A stretch of DNA of 10,605 nt from JAQIBY01 sp034721855 (lineage in GTDB: Bacteria > Bacteroidota > Bacteroidia > Bacteroidales > ML635J-15): the NCBI GenBank assembly GCA_034721855.1, contig JAYENB010000231.1:1-10605 (forward strand). Direction: 5' to 3'. Below are positions 1 through 6,246 of the stretch, piece by piece. Position numbers and translations under genes: made by a program. The notes beneath the pieces are model-generated. The model was not told where the DNA came from. It saw only the letters and a list, made by a program, of their open reading frames with translations, and did no database searches. Every line of letters begins with the position of its first letter. The first letter of the stretch is position 1.

Positions 1-127
1 TTTAATTCCGGAACAGCAACTGCAATCATTCTAATAATTAGTTTTATTGGTCATTTTTTAGATTAATTAGAGCAATTAGAAATTAGGTCAATTAACAGTT
101 ATTTAATTTTAAAATGTGAACAGTTAC
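1..127. repeat. 127-bp direct repeat, copy 1 (window edge)
   Basis: This segment is base-for-base identical to 4778-4904; the copies diverge at 128 (T here, C at 4905). It is AT-rich and contains short related motifs (AATTAGAGC, AATTAGAAATT, TAGGTCAATTA). Its right end covers the stop codon of the rhomboid gene (124-126, minus strand). It starts at the window edge, so the real repeat may extend leftward; the other copy lies inside a larger decayed cassette. On the minus strand it carries the first part of the same short reading frame described at 4699-4830. Confidence 0.95.
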
Positions 128-861
128 TTTTCATCATCCTCATCATCTTCATCATCCTCCGGATAATGTATTTCAACGTCTTCAAACCAATACGTCTGGT
201 TTGCGTGGTAGCCGTGGGGCAATTTTCTGCCGGGAGGTTCTTCTTCTTCTTCGGTGTCTTCTTCAGTTTCCCATGAGTAAACAGGCTTTTTGGGGCCTTG
301 TTTCCGGTAAAACCAGGCAAGTAAAAACCCTATGAACAAGCCCGCAAAATGTGCTTCCCAACTGATGCCGGGTTTTCCGGGGAATATGCCCCATATCATG
401 GACCCATACATAAACACAATTATTAGAGAGACAGCCATCAGCCTGAAATCTTTACGAATAATCCCGGAAAGGAATAAAAATCCGGCCATGGCATAAATAA
501 CACCACTGGCACCAATATGGTAAGATGGCCGTGCCATGATCCATACCAATATCCCTACGGTAATCCATGAAATGGCAAATATCCGGTACCCGATTTTTGG
601 GTAAAAATAAAATAAACCTGTGGCCAGCACAACAAAGCTCATGCTGTTGGCAATGAGGTGCTGCCAGTCGCCGTGGAGCAGGGGGGAAAGTAAAATTCCC
701 CATAATCCCGACACTTCACGCGGATGCACGCCAAAACGGTTCAAATCCATATCCATACTGATGTTGAGTAAATGCACAGCCCACATTAATACCACCAGCA
801 TCAGACTGACAAACACGGAAAGGCGGAAGCGTTTTTTTTGTATGTGGGGATTTTCTTCCAT
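124..861 (-). CDS. Rhomboid family intramembrane serine protease
   Basis: This 245-residue multi-pass inner-membrane protein belongs to the rhomboid family, which cleaves transmembrane segments of other membrane proteins. About six hydrophobic segments run from residue 12 to 185. The family signatures are visible: HGDWQHLIAN (His63, His68, Asn72), the serine motif GASG at 117-120 (Ser119 the likely nucleophile) and His171 in HFAGLFIG as the other half of the Ser-His dyad. I chose the ATG at 861; a TTG-started extension to 903 is in frame but adds nothing recognisable. After the last helix comes a soluble tail of about 60 residues (190-245) rich in Glu and Asp, ending in repeated DDE units encoded by a short CATCAT-type repeat at 128-160. 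It is divergent from the gene at 1091. The substrate cannot be predicted. The stop codon falls inside the 127-bp repeat, so the repeat may have reshaped the extreme C-terminus. Confidence 0.9.
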   Translation of the reverse strand: MEENPHIQKKRFRLSVFVSLMLVVLMWAVHLLNISMDMDLNRFGVHPREVSGLWGILLSPLLHGDWQHLIANSMSFVVLATGLFYFYPKIGYRIFAISWITVGILVWIMARPSYHIGASGVIYAMAGFLFLSGIIRKDFRLMAVSLIIVFMYGSMIWGIFPGKPGISWEAHFAGLFIGFLLAWFYRKQGPKKPVYSWETEEDTEEEEEPPGRKLPHGYHANQTYWFEDVEIHYPEDDEDDEDDEK

Positions 862-1026
862 AGTTCTAAAGTATGCAATACTTTTTACATTGCCATAAAC
901 CAAACAAAATATAAGTGAGAATGTTTTTTTGAATATTGGTTGATGCGTTCCCTGCTGATTTGGAATGATGTTTGATTACCATAAACAGAATATTTTGTTA
1001 GCCGGGCAACGAAATGGCGTCCGATT

Positions 1027-1058
1027 TTGTTTTAAACACATAAGTTTTAGTAAATTTG
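1027..1058 (+). promoter_or_regulatory. Possible Bacteroidota promoter for the thioredoxin pair
   Basis: TAAATTTG at 1051-1058 fits the Bacteroidota -7 element TAnnTTTG. The nearest TTG (1027-1029) is 21 bp upstream, slightly more than the usual 19-20. It would give a leader of roughly 25-30 bases before the ATG at 1091. Spacing makes this a moderate call. Confidence 0.4.
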
Positions 1059-1090
1059 TATTTTGTCTGAATAACAATAAAAATTTGTAA

Positions 1091-2551
1091 ATGATGAGTA
1101 ATAAAATGCGTTTTTTGGGAATTATTTTCCTGTTGTTTGTGAGTACAGGATTGTTTGCACAAGGCTATGAAATAGAAATACAGGTAAATGGAGTGTCCGA
1201 TACAAACATGCTGTTGGGGCACCATTTTGGTCAAAATAAGTATGTGGTGGATACGGCAATGGCCGATGAAAAAGGAAAGGTGGTATTTGAAGGGGATGAA
1301 GCATTGGACAGGGGGATTTATATCCTTGTTATGCCTTCTGAAAAAAATGCTTACTTCGAAATGCTCATTGGTGATGATCAGAAGTTTTCCATTGAAACAG
1401 ATACTGAAGATTTTGTTGCTAATATGAAAGTGAAAGGCTCAGAAGCCAATGAGGTGTTTAATGTCTACCAGCGGAAAATGTCTGAATTGCAATCGAAAAT
1501 CAGAGAATATAAGACTGAACTTGATTCCCTCGATAAAGATTCGGAAGAAGCAAAAGAGATTAAAGATAAACTAAGTGGTATAGGTGAAGAACGAAAAGCC
1601 TACATGAAAGAGGTTGCAGAAGAAAATGAAGGGACATTGTTTGGCAGTATCATTAATGCCGTTTTGGAGCCGGAAATTCCTGACCCCCCAAAAGATGAAG
1701 AAGGGAACATTACAGACTCCACATTTCAATACCGGTTTTTACGTGACCATTATTTTGATAACATTGATTTTTCAGAACCCGGTTTATTACGCACGCCCAT
1801 TTTGGAATCCAAACTGGATTATTTTTTCAAAAGAATGATGCCTCCGGTGGCAGATTCCATACGGCCTGTTGTCAATGAACTGATTGCTGAGGCGCAGGAA
1901 GCCAATTACGATGTCTTTCGATACATGACATCTCATCTGTTGAATTATTTTGAAACCTCAAAAATCATGGGAATGGATGCGGTGTTTGTGGATATTGCAG
2001 AAACATGGTATCTCTCAGGAGAAGCCGATTGGGCTGATTCTACACTGGTTGAAAAAATCAGGGAGCGCGTGGTGAAAATATCTCCCAACATACTTGGCAG
2101 GGTGGCTTCCGATATTAAACAGGTCCCAACCTGGGATGGTCAGTTTGCATCCCTTCACCTGGTGAATGCTGATTATACCGTACTGGTTTTTTATGAACCA
2201 CATTGTGGCCATTGTAAAACAGTTGTTCCCCGCTTGTATGAATTGTACCAGGATACGTTGCAGGATGCCAATGTTGAAGTGTTTGCGATGTACACACAGG
2301 TAAAAAAGAAAGAATGGACGGAATTCATCGAAAAACATGAATTGTACGATTGGTTTAATGTTTATGACCCGTATGGCAGAACAAATTTCAGGAACAATTA
2401 CGATATATATTCCACCCCTGTGATTTATATCCTGGATGAAGATAAGCGTATCATTGCCAAGCGTATAGATGTGGAATACGTGCCTGAATTCATCAAGTAT
2501 GATCATAAGCGCAAGCAAAAGGAAAAAGAAGAAAATGCCAGTGATGAGTAA
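1091..2551 (+). CDS. Secreted DUF4369/DUF5106 thioredoxin-like protein (CGHC)
   Basis: A 486-residue exported protein. Residues 1-23 form a signal peptide with a likely cut at LFA|QG. Residues 24-115 resemble the DUF4369-type beta domain found at the N-terminus of Bacteroidota thiol-disulfide proteins. A charged, probably coiled-coil stretch spans about 125-185. The helical block near 250-330, with SKIMGMDAVFV and a following YLSG, resembles DUF5106. The C-terminal third is a thioredoxin fold with the active site CGHC at 372-375, preceded by VLVFYEP, and a cis-proline at Pro443 in STPVIYILD. CGHC is the motif of PDI-type oxidoreductases, so a periplasmic or surface thiol-disulfide exchange role is likely; reductant or oxidant direction cannot be told. 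It ends in a Lys/Glu-rich tail. Its last codons overlap the next gene, a diverged paralogue, which suggests one transcript and coupled translation. ATGs at 1094 and 1106 are possible alternative starts. Confidence 0.88.
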   Translation: MMSNKMRFLGIIFLLFVSTGLFAQGYEIEIQVNGVSDTNMLLGHHFGQNKYVVDTAMADEKGKVVFEGDEALDRGIYILVMPSEKNAYFEMLIGDDQKFSIETDTEDFVANMKVKGSEANEVFNVYQRKMSELQSKIREYKTELDSLDKDSEEAKEIKDKLSGIGEERKAYMKEVAEENEGTLFGSIINAVLEPEIPDPPKDEEGNITDSTFQYRFLRDHYFDNIDFSEPGLLRTPILESKLDYFFKRMMPPVADSIRPVVNELIAEAQEANYDVFRYMTSHLLNYFETSKIMGMDAVFVDIAETWYLSGEADWADSTLVEKIRERVVKISPNILGRVASDIKQVPTWDGQFASLHLVNADYTVLVFYEPHCGHCKTVVPRLYELYQDTLQDANVEVFAMYTQVKKKEWTEFIEKHELYDWFNVYDPYGRTNFRNNYDIYSTPVIYILDEDKRIIAKRIDVEYVPEFIKYDHKRKQKEKEENASDE

Positions 2552-4022
2552 ACATTGCCTGGCATCATTCATTTGTACTTTTTTTGTTTTCATACAAACG
2601 GCAGAAGCCTACCGCATAGAGGTACAGATACAAGATCTGCCGGAACAGGAATTGCGACTCGGCAGGCATTCAGGGCCCGATGCTTTCATTGTTGATACAG
2701 CAGTCACTAATAAAACAGGGCTTGCGGTATTTGAAGGACCCGGAAAACTTGATCATGGCGTGTATTTCATTGTTTTTCCTTCTGCTGCAAATTTTGATAT
2801 TCTGATTGACGAAGACCAGGCATTTTTTGTGTCAACATGGCAGTTCCATATCCTTGATTCGCTTAAGCAGGAAGGCAGTTTTCAAAATCAGGCTTTTATA
2901 GAGTTTCAAAAACGCATGGCTGCTTTCAACAAAAGAGGGCATCAGCTACAGGTGGAAAAAAAATTCCATGAACGACAAAATGACAAGCAGGCACTTGACC
3001 AGGTAAAAAAGCGTCTTGTCAGTTTATCAGACGAGCGGAAGCATTATTATGACAGCATTTCATCCTTGTTCGAAGGGGTGTTGCTCGGTGATATTATTAA
3101 GGCTTTGATTCCTGTGACGGCACCACCGGATGTGAAAGCCATGCAAGGTATGTACCCTGAGAAGTATTTCAATTGGTACGAAGGCCATTTTTTTGATCAC
3201 ATCAATTTTGCTGAACCCGGCGTGTTCAATACCCCAGAGTATATTTTTCATCAGAAAATGCAACAATATTGCCGGTATTTTATAAACCGTGATCCCCAAA
3301 ATAAAGAAGACGTTCAAAACATGATTGATAATTTGCTTAGCAAAGCTTCGGCTTCTGAAACGGCTTATCGTTATGTGATGGGTTTTCTCGTTGATTTTTA
3401 CAATACACCCGGTGTCATTGGTGCGGATTGGATATTGGTGTACTTGTATGATGCATATTTTAATAAAAATAAAGTGCCATGGGCTTCCGGTGAAATAATG
3501 GCATTGCTTGAAACCAGGGTTGATCAACGGCGCAATAATCTGGTGGGTATGGAAGCTGATCATTTTAGTTTGCCTGATGCAGATGGAAATGATTATCAGC
3601 CAATAATACAGGGTGAAGATTATACCATTTTGTGGTTTTGGGATGATGAATGTGATGTGTGTATCCAGCGAAGCAAGCAATTGCATGATGTGTATTCTGC
3701 CCTGAAAAACAAAAATGCAGAAGTTGTTGCCGTGTTTCTTGGTGATAAGCGTGAAAATTGGTTGAGTCTGGTTGAAAAACATGACTTTAACTGGATCAAT
3801 GTATGGAATCCTGATGAAGAATATCACTTAGATAAGAACTACGGCCTGCATAAAACACCACGGATGTTTGTTCTGGATGCAAACGGAATCATCCGGGCCA
3901 AAGATATCCAACCGGATAAAGTTGAAAAAACCATTGACTATTTTAACACAAAAAATCCGGCATTGATGCAGGAGTTCCAGTTTAATCCGCCGAAAATGCA
4001 GGAACATCCATCCCCAAAATGA
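2535..4022 (+). CDS. Secreted DUF4369/DUF5106 thioredoxin-like protein (CDVC), tandem paralogue
   Basis: A 495-residue exported protein homologous over its whole length to its upstream neighbour: both mature proteins open YxIE and share VDTA, VFEG, a G-Y/F-I-V-P block, the DUF5106-like helical region and a C-terminal thioredoxin fold. An ATG at 2535 or 2544 gives a signal peptide ending AEA|Y. The open frame reaches further up to 2469, but that extension is Lys/Ser-rich and would bury the signal peptide, so I reject it. The 5' end overlaps the previous stop by up to 17 bp. The redox motif is C-D-V-C (373-376) in DDECDVCIQ, not CGHC, and the cis-proline is Pro442 in HKTPRMFVLD. Both cysteines remain, so redox activity is possible but with a different potential or partner. 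There is no coiled-coil/Lys tail like its partner's. Function beyond thiol-disulfide chemistry is unknown. Confidence 0.85.
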   Translation: MPVMSKHCLASFICTFFVFIQTAEAYRIEVQIQDLPEQELRLGRHSGPDAFIVDTAVTNKTGLAVFEGPGKLDHGVYFIVFPSAANFDILIDEDQAFFVSTWQFHILDSLKQEGSFQNQAFIEFQKRMAAFNKRGHQLQVEKKFHERQNDKQALDQVKKRLVSLSDERKHYYDSISSLFEGVLLGDIIKALIPVTAPPDVKAMQGMYPEKYFNWYEGHFFDHINFAEPGVFNTPEYIFHQKMQQYCRYFINRDPQNKEDVQNMIDNLLSKASASETAYRYVMGFLVDFYNTPGVIGADWILVYLYDAYFNKNKVPWASGEIMALLETRVDQRRNNLVGMEADHFSLPDADGNDYQPIIQGEDYTILWFWDDECDVCIQRSKQLHDVYSALKNKNAEVVAVFLGDKRENWLSLVEKHDFNWINVWNPDEEYHLDKNYGLHKTPRMFVLDANGIIRAKDIQPDKVEKTIDYFNTKNPALMQEFQFNPPKMQEHPSPK

Positions 4023-4066
4023 TTAACACAATATTTGAAATAACAATGTTTTTTAATAGAACCATA

Positions 4067-4609
4067 ATGAACAATGAAGATCAAGAATAGCTTATCAACT
4101 GTGAACAAAAATGGCATTACGAGATATTAAAAAATGAACTAAGCAATGTGTCCCGTAAGGAACTGCTTGATATTGCTGCAGGGACGGGTGATATTGTCAA
4201 TGTTATTACTCCGCATAACAATTATACAGCCATTGATATTAGTCCCGGCCTTTTGCGTAAAGCCCGAAAGAAAACAATCGAACGTGGCTTTTCAAATCCC
4301 GCATTGTATGTTGCTGATGCTTGCCAATTACCCTTTGCAGATGATAGTTTCGATGTGGCTGTCTGCAATTTGTCACTGAATTTCTTTACCGGCATAGATG
4401 ATTTTGTCATGGAATTGAAACGCGTGCTTAAATCGGATGCCTGGTTTTATTGCAGTATGCCTGTTCCCGAAAGAAAGAATCCTAAAGCAGTGATTCACGG
4501 AACGCTTTATTCAGTTGACCAATTGAAACATAAATTTACGAAAGCCGGTTTTTCATTTAAACGTAACCATTCACAGTATATTTATATTTATTTAACATCA
4601 ATTTCTTAG
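4067..4609 (+). pseudogene. Class I SAM-dependent methyltransferase, probably broken
   Basis: Reading from the ATG at 4067, the frame meets TAG at 4088-4090 after seven codons, then stays open to 4609. After the stop it encodes a class I (Methyltransf_11-like) domain: motif I LDIAAGTGD near 4165-4193, motif II-like YTAIDIS near 4224, an acidic VADACQLPFADDSFDVAV block (motif III/IV) near 4309-4365, then FVMELKRVLK. A GTG at 4148 could start a 153-residue product, but motif I would then begin about residue 7, too short for the N-terminal helix of this fold. Residues encoded just before it (WHYEILKNELSNV) look like that missing helix, which favours a nonsense-mutated gene over a true GTG start. 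The C-terminus dissolves into low-complexity Tyr/Ile codons (4575-4600) beside repeats, suggesting 3' decay too. The substrate is unknown. A sequencing error or stop readthrough are alternatives. Confidence 0.65.
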
Positions 4610-4629
4610 TTTATACATTTTTATAATTT

Positions 4630-4674
4630 CTAATTGACCTAATTGACCTAATTGACCTAATTGACCTAATCAAT
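4630..4674. repeat. 9-bp tandem repeat (CTAATTGAC), 4 perfect copies plus one degenerate
   Basis: Perfect units start at 4630, 4639, 4648 and 4657; a fifth, CTAATCAAT, follows at 4666. The same word appears reversed in the 127-bp repeat (TAGGTCAATTA, near 4861 and near 84). It lies immediately after the broken methyltransferase frame and marks the left side of the decayed cassette. Confidence 0.95.
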
Positions 4675-4698
4675 ACCCAAATCCCAATGTGTAAAATG

Positions 4699-4830
4699 TT
4701 AACTTACTTTTTTATAAATAGAGTTAAAAATCAAATTCAATTCTTTTGCTTCTTGCCACAATGGTTTTGCTTCATCTTTTAATTCCGGAACAGCAACTGC
4801 AATCATTCTAATAATTAGTTTTATTGGTCA
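4699..4830 (-). pseudogene. Unidentified short reading-frame remnant
   Basis: The minus-strand frame is open from just after a TGA (4828-4830) to TAA at 4699-4701, 42 codons. It has protein-like composition: an Ala/Val/Pro start, then VPELKDEAKPLWQEAKEL and an aliphatic NLIFNSIYKK end, suggesting an amphipathic helical C-terminus. An ATG at 4806 would give 36 residues. I do not recognise the family; helical small Bacteroidota proteins of the four-helix-bundle type are one possibility, not shown. The first 17 codons lie in the 127-bp repeat, so copy 1 carries the same fragment at the window's left edge. Confidence 0.35.
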
Positions 4831-4904
4831 TTTTTTAGATTAATTAGAGCAATTAGAAATTAGGTCAATTAACAGTTATTTAATTTTAAAATGTGAACAG
4901 TTAC
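4778..4904. repeat. 127-bp direct repeat, copy 2
   Basis: Identical to 1-127. The right end (ACAGTTAC) abuts the GxxExxY remnant here, whereas in copy 1 it abuts the rhomboid coding sequence. On the left it continues into 4625-4777, which copy 1 cannot show because the window ends there. Confidence 0.95.
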
Positions 4905-5022
4905 CCAAAAAGAAACCTATCAAATCATAGGAATATGTATGGAAATTCATCGTATTTTGGAAAAAGGTTTATTGGAAATAGTTTATTAAGATGCCATTGA
5001 ATATGAATTTAATAACAAAAAG
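4903..5022 (+). pseudogene. GxxExxY family protein remnant
   Basis: The plus-strand frame reads ETYQIIGICMEIHRILEKG, then LLEIVY, an in-frame TAA at 4987-4989, then DAIEYEFNNKK. This is the N-terminal part of the GxxExxY family: I-x-G-x-x-x-E-x-H-x-x-L-x-x-G followed by the naming motif itself, GLLEIVY (G at 4966, E at 4975, Y at 4984), and the usual A-x-x-Y-E after it. Family members are typically about 120-130 residues; only about 40 codons remain, with no start codon upstream and a stop one codon past the motif. The right part has been lost before 5060. The family is common near repeats in Bacteroidota genomes and its biochemical role is not established. Confidence 0.75.
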
Positions 5023-5119
5023 AGTCATTTTATAATCTGTGAATCTGTGGCAAATTTAACACCTGAGTAGTAACGTTTTTTGACATGCTGAATGTTTCTT
5101 TCATGATTTTTCATTTTAC

Positions 5120-5149
5120 TTGTAATTTAATAAAAATGCGTTACTTTTG
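5120..5149 (+). promoter_or_regulatory. Bacteroidota-type promoter for wza
   Basis: TTG at 5120-5122, exactly 19 bp, then TACTTTTG at 5142-5149, matching TAnnTTTG. It predicts transcription starting near 5155, about 25 bases before the ATG at 5181. It also argues against the in-frame ATGs at 5085 and 5136, which lie upstream of that start point. Confidence 0.7.
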
Positions 5150-5180
5150 TTTCCGGAAAAACGCAGTGAATTTTAGTACA

Positions 5181-5981
5181 ATGTATTCATACTTTATTAA
5201 AAAATATGTACCTGGCGTAACATTAACATTCCTAATCGTGTTGATATTAAGCTCATGTGCCACAAAAGAAAAGATGGTATATTTTCAACCCGAGGAGCAA
5301 GATACTGTGATTAAGGCAAAAACCAGCTATACCCTTGTGTTTAAAAAGGATGATTTTATTTCCGTCATTGTTACCGCTGATGATGCTGAAGCTGCTGCTC
5401 CTTTTAATTTTCCTGTTGATCAAACCATGCGTATGACCAACAGTGGTTATACACAAGGAAATCCTGTTCGCAGGGGATATTTGATAGACGAAAACGGAAA
5501 TGTATCTTTGCCGGTAATTGGGGAAGTCCATCTTGCCGGAAAAATTAGGTCAGAAGCGGTTAAAATACTTGAATCCATATATCAGGATTACATTGAAAAT
5601 CCGGTTGTGAACATCCACATTGAAAACTACAAGATAACGGTGTTGGGTGATGTAAAACGACCGGGAACGTATAAGATCCCAAATGAAAGAATTACCATTT
5701 TGGAGGCTATTGGTTTGGCAGGTGACCTAAAAATGTCTGGTGTGCGCACCAATGTATTGGTAATACGTGAACACGACGGAGAAAAAAAGGAATACAGAGT
5801 GGATTTAACATCTAAAAACATACTTGCTTCGGATGTGTATTACCTTGAGCAAAACGATGTAGTGTATATCGAACCCAACAACGCGGCCCGTGCACAGGGA
5901 ACATTCTGGAGAACAACAGGCACTATTTTTATTTCATTGACATCGCTGGTAGTAACAACCATGTCAATACTGTTTAATTAG
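5181..5981 (+). CDS. wza: Polysaccharide export outer-membrane lipoprotein (Wza/SLBB family)
   Basis: A 266-residue lipoprotein that forms the outer-membrane exit channel for capsular or extracellular polysaccharide. From the ATG at 5181 a basic N-terminus and hydrophobic stretch end in the lipobox LSSC, with Cys26 the lipidated residue. Residues about 45-145 are the polysaccharide export domain (YTLVFKKDDFISV, then YLIDENGNVSLPVIGEVHLAG). Residues about 150-210 form an SLBB domain (VLGDVKRPGTYKIP and ITILEAIGLAGDL). A hydrophobic C-terminal helix (about 241-265) is typical of Bacteroidota homologues and of the Wza membrane helix. Upstream in-frame ATGs at 5085 and 5136 would displace the signal peptide and precede the predicted transcript start. 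The next gene is its partner wzc. The stop codon (5979-5981) is contributed by the MITE that begins at 5978; without it the frame would run on about 22 codons. Length is normal for a single-SLBB homologue. Confidence 0.9.
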   Translation: MYSYFIKKYVPGVTLTFLIVLILSSCATKEKMVYFQPEEQDTVIKAKTSYTLVFKKDDFISVIVTADDAEAAAPFNFPVDQTMRMTNSGYTQGNPVRRGYLIDENGNVSLPVIGEVHLAGKIRSEAVKILESIYQDYIENPVVNIHIENYKITVLGDVKRPGTYKIPNERITILEAIGLAGDLKMSGVRTNVLVIREHDGEKKEYRVDLTSKNILASDVYYLEQNDVVYIEPNNAARAQGTFWRTTGTIFISLTSLVVTTMSILFN

Positions 5982-6125
5982 TGTCTGTCCATAATGTCCG
6001 ATTTCTGCGTTACGCTCGTATTTAAAACAGTCATTTACAAAAGTAAACTCCTTGATTTTAAATACTTCACAAGCCTTGAACTCGAACATTATGAATTAGA
6101 CACTGACTTTATTGACAGACACTAA
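5978..6125 (+). mobile_element. MITE-like fold-back element, copy 1
   Basis: 148 bp bounded by perfect 12-bp terminal inverted repeats TTAGTGTCTGTC / GACAGACACTAA and flanked by TTAA on both sides (5974-5977, 6126-6129), consistent with a 4-bp target duplication. The arms match each other further inside (CATAATGT-C-CGA, GTATTTAAAA, TTTAC), so the whole element could fold into an imperfect hairpin. No reading frame codes for a transposase. It is 141/148 identical, without gaps, to the reverse complement of 10458-10605. It separates wza from wzc. The parent insertion sequence is not identifiable here. Confidence 0.85.
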
Positions 6126-6161
6126 TTAAGGGGACTTCTAATAATTCTTTCGCATCAAGAT

Positions 6162-6192
6162 TTTATTCATTCGTTCTTATTCATTACATTTG
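6162..6192 (+). promoter_or_regulatory. Possible Bacteroidota promoter for wzc
   Basis: TACATTTG at 6185-6192 fits TAnnTTTG, with a TTTA near 6162-6165 at about the right spacing for a weak -33 element. A start near 6198 would leave about 48 bases before the ATG at 6247. It lies downstream of the MITE, so wzc may not depend on read-through from wza. Confidence 0.45.
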
Positions 6193-6246
6193 TTTCTTGA
6201 AAGAAAAGAATTAATAAAAGGCCACTTAACGGATATTCTAAACATT

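Larger units (their letters stand above)
4625..4861. repeat. 12-bp inverted repeat bounding a small degenerate cassette
   Basis: AATTTCTAATTG at 4625-4636 is matched in reverse complement by CAATTAGAAATT at 4850-4861. Both arms adjoin the CTAATTGAC word in opposite orientation. About 213 bp lie between, containing the minus-strand remnant. This looks like the ends of a small inserted cassette, though AT-rich 12-mers can pair by chance. Confidence 0.5.

Noticed and set aside
861..1090. Hidden small gene between the divergent genes
   Set aside because: Only short antisense frames without protein character; the space fits two divergent upstream regions.
2469..2534. N-terminal extension of the second thioredoxin-like gene
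   Set aside because: Overlaps the first gene in another frame, encodes Ser/Lys-rich residues and hides a good signal peptide.
2015..2593. 192-codon open frame on the minus strand
   Set aside because: It is antisense to the thioredoxin domain of the CGHC gene; no motif or protein-like pattern of its own.
3060..3827. 255-codon open frame on the minus strand
   Set aside because: It lies entirely antisense to the CDVC thioredoxin-like gene, has a His/Ile-rich composition typical of a reverse shadow and no domain.
4630..4674. CRISPR array
   Set aside because: The 9-bp units are directly adjacent with no spacers, and no cas gene is present.
5085..5180. N-terminal extension of wza from upstream ATGs
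   Set aside because: It precedes or overlaps a well-spaced promoter and would put the lipobox cysteine too deep for a signal peptide.
5978..6125. Small RNA gene or riboswitch
   Set aside because: The hairpin potential is explained by the terminal and internal inverted repeats of a dispersed element with TTAA flanks.
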